Below are positions 33,209-41,384 of a stretch of 64,000 nucleotides of DNA, piece by piece (position 1 is the stretch's first letter; each line of letters starts with the position of its first letter). A program made the translations under genes and the position numbers. Under the pieces are notes generated by a model. The model saw only the letters and a program-made list of their open reading frames with translations, had not been told where the DNA came from and did not search any database. The stretch comes from an uncultured Dehalococcoidia bacterium (GTDB taxonomy: Bacteria; Chloroflexota; Dehalococcoidia; Lucifugimonadales; UBA3495): NCBI GenBank assembly GCA_958295765.1, contig CATQHB010000002.1:2282091-2346090 (forward strand), in the 5' to 3' direction.

Positions 33209-33766
33209 TTAGAGGTCAAAGATTTCACTCACGGCGCAAGTGAAATCGGGTAGCACGTCCAGGCCGTCCAGCGTGTCGGCCTCGGTAAGCACGATTACCT
33301 TATGCCCCTCCCGGTGAACCTCTACCGTTCGGGTATCCGGATACACCGCCCACACCAGGCGCACCCCGTAGCGGAGCCACATCAACGCCTTGTCGTTCAC
33401 CGCGCGGCGGCTGTCGCTGGGCGACCTTACCTCCACTACCAGGTCGGGCGGCACCTGGGAGTAGCCGGTTACCAGCGTCCCCGGCGGAACTTTCTCCGCC
33501 GAGAAGTAGGCTATATCCGGCTCCCGCACCGTGTCCGGGTCCCGCTCCAGCCAGACCCCCGAATCCGAACCCACGAGCCGGCCCAACTTGCGCGGCTTGA
33601 CAAAGATTACCAACATTCCGCCCAAGTTCATCACTATTTCGCCGTGTTGCTGTCCTGCCGGCATGGTCTCGCACAGCACCCCCCGGATAAGTTCGCCCCG
33701 CACGCCCTGGCTATCCAATCGCAGCAGGTCGTCGGCGGTCAGCAGTTTTTGCTCGGTAGTAGTCAT
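33209..33766 (-). CDS. Uma2 family (DUF820) PD-(D/E)XK nuclease-like protein
   Basis: This 185-residue protein belongs to the Uma2/DUF820 family. It shows ELIRGVLCETMPAGQQHGEIVMNLG, SGVWLERDPDTVREPDIAYFS, and the nuclease-like core PPDLVVEVRSPSDSRRAVNDKALMWLRYGVRLVWAVYP, with D-V-V-E-V-x-S in place of the classic E-x-K and Lys in NDKALMW. The family is abundant in cyanobacteria and Chloroflexota, and its biological role is not settled. ATG at 33766 has AAGGGGGCC upstream. A longer frame to 33928 is unlikely because it would overlap the promoter region of korA. Confidence 0.85.
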   Translation of the reverse strand: MTTTEQKLLTADDLLRLDSQGVRGELIRGVLCETMPAGQQHGEIVMNLGGMLVIFVKPRKLGRLVGSDSGVWLERDPDTVREPDIAYFSAEKVPPGTLVTGYSQVPPDLVVEVRSPSDSRRAVNDKALMWLRYGVRLVWAVYPDTRTVEVHREGHKVIVLTEADTLDGLDVLPDFTCAVSEIFDL

Positions 33767-33922
33767 TTCCGGCCCCCTTGGCTGAAACCCTTTGGGGTAT
33801 CTTACCCCATATTGACCTTTTCCAACACCTTTCAACGCTAATTTCCGGGGGGAATCGGGGGCTTTCAGTCTTCGATTACCCATACCGGCGGCAATTTCCC
33901 GGCAGCAATGGCCCCCGGTAAG

Positions 33923-33951
33923 TTGCACAAGACCCCCGGCGGCATTATACT
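33923..33951 (+). promoter_or_regulatory. Strong sigma70-type promoter of the korAB genes
   Basis: TTGCAC (33923-33928) and TATACT (33946-33951) are separated by exactly 17 bases, and the start codon of korA lies 32 bases downstream with GAAGGAG between. Confidence 0.7.
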
Positions 33952-33982
33952 AGGCAGCGATAAACGGCAGAAGGAGCGTCAA

Positions 33983-35764
33983 ATGGCCTCAGGAAAGTAC
34001 GATTTCTCCCTTGCCATCGGGGGAGAGGCCGGACAGGGCATAGCTACCCCCGGGGACATCCTGGCCCGGATTTTCGTCCGCCGGGGCCTCCACCTATATA
34101 CCTACAACGCCTACCAGTCCATCATTCGCGGCGGGCATATCTTCCTGACCGTCCGGGTTTCCGACCAGGAGTTATACAGCCACGGCGACCGGCTGGACCT
34201 GCTGCTGTGCCTGAACCAGGACACGATGACCCGCCACCTCAACCTGCTGGGGCCGGGCAGCCGAGTCATCTATAACGGCGACAGCGTTACCCCCGGCGCC
34301 ACCAACGACGGCGTCCATCTCTGCCCCCTGCCGGTTTCCGACCTCAGCGGCGGCAGCCGAAACCGCCTTATCCAGAACACCATCGCCGTCGGCGCCATAA
34401 TGTCCCTGCTGGGCCTGGACTTTGACATCCTGGAGGAGAGTCTTACCCTCCGGTTCCAAAGGCAGGGGCAGGGCGTGATTGATGAGAACGTCGGGGTGGC
34501 CCGGGCCGGTTTCAACTACGCCAACGATAACTTCGTCCCTTATTACGATTCGCTGCCCACCGGCGGCAAACCGCTGGCGGTCTGGGCCGGCAACGATGCC
34601 CTGGCCATGGGCGGCGCGGCGGCCGGCGTAAAGTTTTACTGCGCCTACCCGATGAGTCCCTCCAGCGGCGTCCTGCACTGGATGGCGCAGAACGCCCGCA
34701 GCCTGGGCATTATGGTGCGCCAGGTGGAGGACGAAATCGGCGTTGCGAATATGGCAATCGGGGCGGCCCACGCCGGCTGCCGGGCCATGTGCGGCACCTC
34801 CGGCGGCGGTTTTGCCCTGATGACCGAGGCGGTGGGCGCGGCCGGAATGATGGAAATTCCGGTAGTCTTTATTAACGTGCAGCGGGCCGGCCCCTCCACC
34901 GGCGTTCCCACCAAGACGGAGCAGGGCGACCTCTGGCAGGTGCTGGGCGCCAGTCAGGGCGACTTTGAGCGTTTCATCGTCGCCCCCCGGGATGCCCTGG
35001 ACTGCTACAACACGATGCCGGAGTTGTTTAACCTGGCGGATCAGGCCCAATGCCCCGCCATCGTCCTGTCCGACCTGCTGATTGGCGAGGGCCGGTTCAG
35101 CGTTGACCCGGACCGGATTGACCTTCACCCCGCCATCGACCGGGGGGAGTTGATTACCCAGCCGGCGACGACCAACGGCTATATGCGCTACCTGGATACC
35201 GAGAGCGGCGTGTCCCCCCGCGCCCTGCCCGGCATGGAGGGTTACGTCCACATAGTAGCCACCGACGAACACGACGAGAACTCGGTGCTAATCAGCGACG
35301 AGTTCACCAACCCCCTCAAGCGGCGGATGATGGTGGAAAAGCGGGCGCGCAAGTTCCGGGACATCGTTACCGCCATCGCCCCGCCGGAACTGGAAGGCGC
35401 CGCCGACGCCGAGATTACCCTGGTCGGCTGGGGTTCCACCTACGGGGTCATCAAGGAGGCCATCGGGCAGTTGGCGGAAAAGGGCGTTACGGCCAACCAG
35501 TTGCCCATCAAGTGGATTGTTCCTTTCCACGGCGACGCCGTTACCGAAATCCTGTCCCAGGCCCGGCGGGTCATCATCGTGGAGAACAATTATTCCGGCC
35601 AGTTCTACCGCTATATGCGCAGTGAAACCGGCCTGTCGGTGGACGGCCACATCCGCAAGTATGACGGCGAGCCGTTTATGCCCCACCACATCGTTGACGG
35701 GGTGCTGGAACTGCTGGCCGAAACCACCGACCGCTACGTTCCCGTCCAGGAAATAATCGTGTAG
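33983..35764 (+). CDS. korA: 2-oxoacid:ferredoxin oxidoreductase, fused gamma-alpha subunit
   Basis: This subunit of a ThDP iron-sulfur enzyme decarboxylates a 2-oxoacid (probably 2-oxoglutarate) and reduces ferredoxin. The N-terminal 190 residues are the gamma domain (IGGEAGQGIATPGDILARIF, AYQSIIRGGH). From about 210 the alpha part follows, with CAYPMSPSSG in place of the usual YPITPxSP, EDEIGVANMAIGAAHAG, TSGGGFALMTEAVG and NVQRAGPSTGVPTKTEQGDL. ATG at 33983 is preceded by AAGGAGCG and a consensus promoter. The beta gene follows 14 bases later, so they form a two-gene operon. In anaerobic or mixotrophic bacteria this pair serves in a ferredoxin-linked or reductive TCA step. The direction cannot be read from sequence. 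Confidence 0.93.
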   Translation: MASGKYDFSLAIGGEAGQGIATPGDILARIFVRRGLHLYTYNAYQSIIRGGHIFLTVRVSDQELYSHGDRLDLLLCLNQDTMTRHLNLLGPGSRVIYNGDSVTPGATNDGVHLCPLPVSDLSGGSRNRLIQNTIAVGAIMSLLGLDFDILEESLTLRFQRQGQGVIDENVGVARAGFNYANDNFVPYYDSLPTGGKPLAVWAGNDALAMGGAAAGVKFYCAYPMSPSSGVLHWMAQNARSLGIMVRQVEDEIGVANMAIGAAHAGCRAMCGTSGGGFALMTEAVGAAGMMEIPVVFINVQRAGPSTGVPTKTEQGDLWQVLGASQGDFERFIVAPRDALDCYNTMPELFNLADQAQCPAIVLSDLLIGEGRFSVDPDRIDLHPAIDRGELITQPATTNGYMRYLDTESGVSPRALPGMEGYVHIVATDEHDENSVLISDEFTNPLKRRMMVEKRARKFRDIVTAIAPPELEGAADAEITLVGWGSTYGVIKEAIGQLAEKGVTANQLPIKWIVPFHGDAVTEILSQARRVIIVENNYSGQFYRYMRSETGLSVDGHIRKYDGEPFMPHHIVDGVLELLAETTDRYVPVQEIIV

Positions 35765-35778
35765 AGGAAGGAGTGCTG

Positions 35779-36690
35779 ATGACTACTACTCAAGACAGCG
35801 CCGGAGATGTTGGCGTCGTTGCCTTAACCGCCAGGGATTTCAAGGGGGCGGTGGACCCGGACTGGTGCCCCGGCTGCGGCGACTTTGGCGTACTGAACAG
35901 CCTGCAACGGGCCTGCGCCGGTTTGGGATTGCAGCCCCACCAGATACTCACCGTCAGCGGCATCGGCTGCTCCTCCAACCTGCCCGGCTACTTTAACAGC
36001 TACGGGATGCACACCCTCCACGGGCGTTCCCTGGCGGTGGCTACCGGGGCCAAGCTGGCGAACCACGAGTTGACCGTCATCGTTACCGGCGGCGACGGAG
36101 ACGGCTACGGCATCGGCGGCAACCACTTCACCCATACCGCCCGCCGCAACATTGACCTCACCTACATCGTGATGAACAACCAGATTTACGGCCTGACCAC
36201 CGGCCAGATTTCCCCCACCAGCCGGGACGGGATGAAAACCAAGAGCACCCCCTTCGGCAGCGTGGAAATGCCCATCAACCCCATCACCTCGGCCATTATG
36301 AACGGGGCGACCTTTGTGGCCCGGGCCTACAGCGGCGACGTGCGCCACCTGACCGACCTGATGCAGCAGGCCATTAAACACAAGGGGTTTGCCCTGGTGG
36401 ACGTTTTCAGCCCCTGCGTTACCTTCAACCTGGACAACACCCACAACTTCTTTAAGGACCGGGTGGTCAAGCTGGAGGATGAGGAACACGACACCGGCGA
36501 CTGGAAGCTGGCCTGCGAAAAGGCTATGGCCTGGGGCGATACCATCTACACCGGCGTATTTTTCCAGACCCCCGACACGCCCAGCCTGGGCCGCCGGGAG
36601 CCGGTGCTGGACGAAGGCGGCCCCCTGGCCTTCCGCCCCCTGGGCCTGAGCGAGGAACAGGCGCAGAACATCATCCGCCGAATGATGTAG
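35779..36690 (+). CDS. korB: 2-oxoacid:ferredoxin oxidoreductase, beta (ThDP-binding) subunit
   Basis: This 303-residue beta subunit binds thiamine diphosphate and a [4Fe-4S] cluster. DWCPGCGDFGVLNSLQRA carries the first Cys-x-x-Cys, GIGCSSNLPGY carries a further cluster ligand, and VTGGDGDGYGIGGNHFTHTARRNIDLTYIVMNNQIYGLT is the ThDP/Mg motif (GDG...N). SPCVTFN supplies the fourth cysteine. The gene partners korA, 14 bases upstream, with AGGAAGGAG before the ATG. A GTG two codons upstream is an alternative. A palindromic terminator follows. It lacks the C-terminal extension of pyruvate-specific enzymes. Confidence 0.93.
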   Translation: MTTTQDSAGDVGVVALTARDFKGAVDPDWCPGCGDFGVLNSLQRACAGLGLQPHQILTVSGIGCSSNLPGYFNSYGMHTLHGRSLAVATGAKLANHELTVIVTGGDGDGYGIGGNHFTHTARRNIDLTYIVMNNQIYGLTTGQISPTSRDGMKTKSTPFGSVEMPINPITSAIMNGATFVARAYSGDVRHLTDLMQQAIKHKGFALVDVFSPCVTFNLDNTHNFFKDRVVKLEDEEHDTGDWKLACEKAMAWGDTIYTGVFFQTPDTPSLGRREPVLDEGGPLAFRPLGLSEEQAQNIIRRMM

Positions 36691-36739
36691 CGTAGCTGGT
36701 GTAACCGCCAGGCTCTTCCGAAAATACCGGGCAATAAAG

Positions 36740-36768
36740 ACAGGCTCGTCAATTGACGGGCCTGTTTT
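36740..36768 (+). terminator. Terminator of korAB
   Basis: ACAGGCTCGTCAATTGACGGGCCTGT is a palindrome with one mismatch per arm, followed by TTTTGG, 50 bases after the korB stop. Confidence 0.7.
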
Positions 36769-36936
36769 GGTCACGGCTAATTGGCGCAATAACCAGGGGT
36801 GAGGGATTATTATTCTGCGGCCGGCAGCCTGACATCGGACGCACGGCCCCCAAGTTTGTGCTAAACTGGATCCTATAGTTTAGTAGTTCGGTTTAGTTTA
36901 GTTATGAGGGCTGAAAACCGGCAGAGGAGGGATATG

Positions 36937-37083
36937 ATGGAATCCTTTGCGCCCATAGTTGGAATGGCCCTGATTTTTATCGGGGGCGTCATGTTCATTG
37001 GGGGTATAGTGTGGACTTATAGCTGGTATCGCCGGCCTTCCGGCAACAATGGCTCCCGGAATGAGCCGGGCCAGCAGGCTTAA
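36937..37083 (+). CDS. Small single-pass membrane protein
   Basis: This is a 48-residue frame: a short start, then a hydrophobic helix (FAPIVGMALIFIGGVMFIGG), then IVWTYSWYRRPS and a polar tail rich in Asn, Gly and Gln. GAGGAGG lies six bases upstream of the ATG at 36937, a strong ribosome site (ATG at 36934 is also possible). The next small membrane gene starts 17 bases downstream, so the two may be co-transcribed. Upstream sequence carries GTTTAGTA-type direct repeats at about 36878-36902. Function unknown. Confidence 0.6.
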   Translation: MESFAPIVGMALIFIGGVMFIGGIVWTYSWYRRPSGNNGSRNEPGQQA

Positions 37084-37100
37084 AGCAACACTGAGGTGTT

Positions 37101-37331
37101 ATGAATTCCCCATTAACGCCCGCTTACCGAGTCCTTTCCACTTTGCTCGGACTGACCATTATGGGGGTGGGCATCCTGGCGGCACTATCACCAGTACCGG
37201 CAGACCAATTGACTCCCGCCCAAGATAATCTTATTGAGATAGCCGATTGGATGATTAAGGTCTCCATAGGGGCGATTTTGGGGGTTACCGGCGCTACCGG
37301 GCTGTCAGCAACAAGCGCCAAAGCAGATTAG
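37101..37331 (+). CDS. Small two-helix membrane protein
   Basis: This 76-residue protein has two hydrophobic segments (VLSTLLGLTIMGVGILAAL and MIKVSIGAILGVTGATGL) joined by a polar loop PVPADQLTPAQDNLIEIADW. TGAGGTG precedes the ATG. It follows a 48-residue membrane protein closely, suggesting a pair. I recognise no family. Confidence 0.6.
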   Translation: MNSPLTPAYRVLSTLLGLTIMGVGILAALSPVPADQLTPAQDNLIEIADWMIKVSIGAILGVTGATGLSATSAKAD

Positions 37332-37376
37332 CCAAACACCCTTGCGCTGCACCAAGGCTTGTGCAAAGTCCAAAAC

Positions 37377-37461
37377 CCGCTCATCCTGAGCTTGTCGAAG
37401 GACGCACTGCATAGGAATCGCCGGATACGGAAAGATGGTTCGACAAGCTCACCATGAGCGG
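37377..37461. repeat. Palindromic repeat family B, extended arms
   Basis: CCCGCTCATCCTGAGCTTGTC and GACAAGCTCACCATGAGCGG are set about 40 bases apart. The outer flanks GCAAAGTCCAAAA and TCCTAGCGCAGATTTTG also pair loosely. A similar arrangement occurs at 60976-61107. Confidence 0.7.
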
Positions 37462-37549
37462 ATTTTATTCCTAGCGCAGATTTTGTTCCCGGCGCAGACT
37501 TCGCACCCACTCTGGCGCAAATTTGGCACCCACCCCCACCCCTAACCCA

Positions 37550-38965
37550 TCACGCCCACCCAAACACTGGCGGGAACGCCACTACAACCACCGCGGCCCA
37601 GCCGGCGTACACCGGCAGGTAGGCGGTCTGCCACCGCTCCAGGGCGGCGAAGTTGCCCCGGCGCCGCAGGTAGCGGGCGTACAGCCAGGCCGACCAGGCC
37701 AGGTTGACCAGCAGAATCAGGTTTTCCCCCAGGGCTGCGGTCTTGTTGGCGCTGAAACCGAACTCGGTTATGCGGGCGACGATTGCGGACAGGGCTACCC
37801 CGTCGGCGATGATGGCGCTGACCACCAGCAGCGCGGTCAGGGCGTCAAACCAGTTGGGCGGCGCCTGCGGGTCCCGCGCCGACACCGAGTAGAGCAGCAG
37901 GCCCAGCACCAGAACCAGCAGCAGGTCAAAGCCAATCAGCACTTGCCGCTCCGGGTCAATGCCGCTGCCGGTCAACGCTATTGCCGCCAGAAAAGCCAGC
38001 AGCAGGACGACCACCAGGGGGGTGAACACGCGGGTCAGCATCGGCGCCAGGCTCTCCATTAGCCCCTGCTTGGACTCCACCAGCCAGGCGCAGATGATGA
38101 CTGCGCCCAACGCCCCGCCGGGCATCAGCCATTCGGTCAGAAAAACGCTAACGTCCAGGCTGATGGCGATGAACAGAACAAAGGTCAACCCGGTCAGGAC
38201 GCCGCCGCCGAGGGCCAGCAGCACGTAGTAGATGAAAAACTCGCCGGAGAACCGGATAAAGTCCATCCGCCCGGCCACGGCGCGCCAACGGTCGCCGGCG
38301 TAGGCAATGCCCACCACAGTCCACAGGACAAGGGGCAGGTGCAGCACGGTAAGCACCAAAGTAGCGTTGTTTTCGTCGAAGGGGTAGGCGTTGGCAAAGA
38401 CCACCGCCCCGATAAAGGGCAGGGCCAGCCAGAGGCAGCGAACCGGACTCAGCCGCCGTTTCCAGGCAAAGTAGGCGGTGAGAAAGGGCAGCACAAATAA
38501 ACTGAAGTTGCGGGCGTAAAACTCCTCGTCGCCGCCGGTAAGCTGCTGCCCGAACAGTTCGGGAACCTTCACCGCCAAGCCGGCGACCACCGCCAGGCTG
38601 ATGACAACAATCGCCTCGGTACGCGCGGCCCGGCCCGATGCGGCAGACGGGGCGGGGGCGTAGTCGAGGGCGTGGTCGGGGTTGGAGTTGGAATCAGAGT
38701 CGGCCACCGGTTGTTGCCATAACCGCCCGGAATGTTCCCGGACAAACTCTTGAGATACGGCGTCCCGGTCGCCGATTCGCTTGACCGCTACCAGGAAAGC
38801 CTCGTCAACGGCCAGCCCCACCGCGACCAGGGCGTCCACCTCATCCCGCAGGCCGCTTTCCAGCCCCTCAGTTTCGGGAGAGGGGCCGGTCTCCTCCGGG
38901 CGGCGGTAGTCCCGCCACCGGGCAATCAGTTCTTCCATTTCCAGGGTGTCCCCGTTACTTGCCAT
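37550..38965 (-). CDS. Polytopic membrane protein, DUF4153-like
   Basis: This 471-residue protein has a soluble N-terminal part of about 110 residues with EVDALVAVGLAVDEAFLVAVKRIGDRDAVSQEFVREHSGRLW, a prefix common to DUF4153-like and related permease-prefix proteins. About eleven or twelve hydrophobic helices follow. Charged loops such as AYFAWKRRLSPVRC and FTPLVVVLLLAFLAAIAL fit that family. No transport motif is visible, and function is unknown. The gene stands alone with repeats on both sides. The ATG follows a weak ribosome site. Confidence 0.75.
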   Translation of the reverse strand: MASNGDTLEMEELIARWRDYRRPEETGPSPETEGLESGLRDEVDALVAVGLAVDEAFLVAVKRIGDRDAVSQEFVREHSGRLWQQPVADSDSNSNPDHALDYAPAPSAASGRAARTEAIVVISLAVVAGLAVKVPELFGQQLTGGDEEFYARNFSLFVLPFLTAYFAWKRRLSPVRCLWLALPFIGAVVFANAYPFDENNATLVLTVLHLPLVLWTVVGIAYAGDRWRAVAGRMDFIRFSGEFFIYYVLLALGGGVLTGLTFVLFIAISLDVSVFLTEWLMPGGALGAVIICAWLVESKQGLMESLAPMLTRVFTPLVVVLLLAFLAAIALTGSGIDPERQVLIGFDLLLVLVLGLLLYSVSARDPQAPPNWFDALTALLVVSAIIADGVALSAIVARITEFGFSANKTAALGENLILLVNLAWSAWLYARYLRRRGNFAALERWQTAYLPVYAGWAAVVVVAFPPVFGWA

Positions 38966-39068
38966 TCCCGTCCAGGCCCTTCGCCGTTGATGACACGGGC
39001 CGGGTTAATCCGGTTATACCTGGATTTACTATACCTTGCTTTGCCGGGTATAGAAACCCCTGGTTTCC

Positions 39069-39235
39069 GGTACTCTCAACGGGGGTTGGTATTGCAGGTT
39101 GGTATTATCATTGAGGTAGGGGCGGGTTTGTAACCCGCCCTGGTTCGGGCGCCGGAACCGGTCAGACCGGGCGCACCCGTTTTCCGGCATTTTCTTGCCG
39201 TTGAACGTCGGGCGGGTTACAAACCCGCCCCTACC
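39069..39235. repeat. Composite palindromic element
   Basis: The outer motif GGTACTCTCAACGGGGGTTGGTATT is at 39069. Inner blocks are GTAGGGGCGGGTTTGTAACC (39117) and GGCGGGTTACAAACCCGCCC (about 39209). The centre CCGTTTTCCGGCATTTTCTTG matches the copy at 26821-27003. The right outer motif is missing. Confidence 0.75.
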
Positions 39236-39264
39236 AGCCAATCATACATCGGAGTCAGTTAGGC

Positions 39265-39427
39265 ATCCTTCGACAAGCTCAGGATGAGCGGGGAGCGGCA
39301 ACCTAAAGCGTAAAACCCGCTCATGGTGAGCCTGTCGAACCATGCCCCTCTATCCTGTAGGCATCATTCGACCGGCTACCTCTTTTCCGGGGGATTTCCT
39401 GGATTCCGGCTTTCGCCGGAACGACGG
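39265..39427. repeat. Family B unit in inverted order and half of a family A unit
   Basis: CCTTCGACAAGCTCAGGATG...CCGCTCATGGTGAGCCTGTC (39265-39343) is a family B pair. TTTCCTGGATTCCGGCTTTC...CGACGG (about 39392-39426) is only the right arm of family A. No gene is seen between 38966 and 39582. Confidence 0.7.
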
Positions 39428-39582
39428 TTGCTTGGGTTGCAGGAATGACGGTTGCCTAAGCTGCCCTGGTTAAGATGCGCCTACCCCACGTTTCCGGGCA
39501 AAAGCAGCCGGGGGCCGGTTAAAAACCGGCCCCCGGCCACCAGACCATTCAATCCCCACATCCCCGGCCCGGCTCCCCTAAC

Positions 39583-41253
39583 CTAACCCCCGGTGCGCCG
39601 GTTTATCATAGCCTCGGCCAGGGGGCTGGCGCCGGAGCGGACGGCGATGTTGACCAGGGAGGGCAGCCCGGAGTTGATGGCCCGTTCCACCGCCGGGGCC
39701 ACTTCCGCCGGCTTTTCCACGTATTCGGCGTAGCCGCCGATGGCCTGCACTACCTGGTCGTAGCGGATAAAGCGCAGGTCGGTGCCTACCGCCCGCCCGT
39801 AGTAGGCCACCTGAAAGGTTTTGTCGATGCCCCAGGTGGCGTCATTGCCCATTACGGTGGTGATGGGCAGGTTGTGGCGGATGCAGGTATCGTACTCCAT
39901 GGGGTAAAAGCCAAAGGAGCCGTCGCCGCAGAAAACCAGCACCTTGCTTTCCGGGTGGGCCAGCTTGGCTGCCATTCCGTAGGGGATGCCGCCGCCCAGG
40001 TGTCCCAACGGCCCCAGCCGCAGGAACCGCCCCGGCCGGCGCGCGCTGAAGTAGGAACGTCCCCACTGCACGTAGTCGCCGCCGTCCAGGATGATGAAGG
40101 TATCCTCATCAATCAAGTCCTCAATGCCGGTGAACACATCGACCGGGTGCATCGGTTCCTCGCCGGTGGCGTTGGCCCGCATTTGATTCAGCCAGGCCTC
40201 CCGGTCCTGAGCCAGTTGCGCGACCCAGGCCGATTTATCGGCCTTGCTGCCGGCGCCGGCCGCCGCCGTCAACTGTTCGGTAATGGCCCCCAAATCGCCC
40301 AGCAGCCCGACGGCTACGCCCCGGTTGCGGCCAATTTCCGCCGGGGCCGGGTCGGCCTGAATCAGCTTGGCCTCCGGGCCGAAAACCTGGCCGTAGCGGT
40401 AGCGGTGGTCCAGCCGCTTGCCCAGCAGCAATACCACGTCGGCCTCCCGGAACCGGCGGGCCGCCGCGTTCAAGGCGCCGTCGGCGTAGCCAAAGCAGAG
40501 GGGATGTTCGTCATCAATCATCCCCCGGGCCTGCTCCACGGTAAAGGCAGGGATTCCGGTGGCCTCCACCAGGGCGGTCAACTGCTCTTGGCTGGCGGTG
40601 TACCGGGCCGGATTGCCGACAATGATGACCGGCCGCTCGGCCTGGCGCAGCAGGTCGGCGGCTTGCTGAATCAAGGCCGGGTCGCCTTGGGCCTTGCCCA
40701 TATTCCGGTACTCTCCGGGCAGGTAGGGCGGCAGTTCCTCCTCGGCAATGGGCTGGTCCTGGATGTCAATGGGCAAAGTCAGATGCACCGGGCCGGGCCG
40801 GCCGGACATCGCGGTGCGAAAGGCGGTGGCGACAAACTCCGGGATGCGCTTGCGGTCATGAATCAGCCAGGAACCTTTAGTTACCGGGGCGGCCATCCCC
40901 ACCTGGTCAACTTCCTGAAAGGTGGTCATCCCCTTTTCCGGCAGTTCGGCGCAGCCGGCCACAAAGATAACCGGGCTTTCCGAGGTGTAGATGGCCGGCA
41001 GGCCGGAGATGGCGTTGGAAAAGCCGGGGCCGCCGGTGAACATCGCCACCGCCGGCTCGCCGGTGATGCGGGCGTAGCCGTCGGCCATGTGCATCGCGGC
41101 CCCTTCGTGGCGGGTATCAATAAACTCAATGCCTTCGTCCGCCGCCGCATCCACCAGGGGCAGAATGGTATCGCCGACGATGGTGAACACCCGCTTGACC
41201 CCCTCCTGTTTCAGGCAGCGGATGAATAGATGGCCTCCGTTCAGGTTGGGCAT
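39583..41253 (-). CDS. Thiamine pyrophosphate-dependent enzyme (acetolactate synthase-like)
   Basis: This 556-residue ThDP enzyme of the acetolactate synthase/benzoylformate decarboxylase superfamily has three domains. The pyrimidine-binding domain carries the catalytic glutamate (Glu50 in FIDTRHEGAAMHMADGYAR). The central domain binds no obvious FAD. The PP domain has FCGDGSFGFYPMEYDTCIRHNLP followed by GNDATWG as the GDG...N Mg-ThDP motif. Central loop residues typical of true acetolactate synthase are not clear and no small regulatory subunit is near, so the reaction may be an oxalyl-CoA, 2-hydroxyacyl or sulfoacetaldehyde-type step. A homologue lies at 50683-52362. AAGGAGAAGTT precedes the ATG. 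Confidence 0.88.
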   Translation of the reverse strand: MPNLNGGHLFIRCLKQEGVKRVFTIVGDTILPLVDAAADEGIEFIDTRHEGAAMHMADGYARITGEPAVAMFTGGPGFSNAISGLPAIYTSESPVIFVAGCAELPEKGMTTFQEVDQVGMAAPVTKGSWLIHDRKRIPEFVATAFRTAMSGRPGPVHLTLPIDIQDQPIAEEELPPYLPGEYRNMGKAQGDPALIQQAADLLRQAERPVIIVGNPARYTASQEQLTALVEATGIPAFTVEQARGMIDDEHPLCFGYADGALNAAARRFREADVVLLLGKRLDHRYRYGQVFGPEAKLIQADPAPAEIGRNRGVAVGLLGDLGAITEQLTAAAGAGSKADKSAWVAQLAQDREAWLNQMRANATGEEPMHPVDVFTGIEDLIDEDTFIILDGGDYVQWGRSYFSARRPGRFLRLGPLGHLGGGIPYGMAAKLAHPESKVLVFCGDGSFGFYPMEYDTCIRHNLPITTVMGNDATWGIDKTFQVAYYGRAVGTDLRFIRYDQVVQAIGGYAEYVEKPAEVAPAVERAINSGLPSLVNIAVRSGASPLAEAMINRRTGG

Positions 41254-41329
41254 AACTTCTCCTTCAGTTTTAGTTTTGCAGTTTTAGTTTTGGGTGTAGT
41301 TTTGGGTGCAACAGGATTAGAACCGCTAT

Positions 41330-41384
41330 GCCAAAGAGCTTACATTGCAGGCCGGGTTTCGGCAACATTTGGGCGGTATTCCCG
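41330..41384. repeat. Direct repeat bounding the glycosyltransferase duplication, copy 1
   Basis: GCCAAAGAGCTTACATTGCA and about 35 further bases recur with few changes at 43681-43735, exactly 2351 bases away. The two copies bracket the first membrane glycosyltransferase-like gene. Confidence 0.8.

Noticed and set aside
31525-33243. 572-codon plus-strand open frame opposite the first DUF1800 gene
   Set aside because: It runs through the DUF1800 gene and a family A palindrome, with no recognisable domain.
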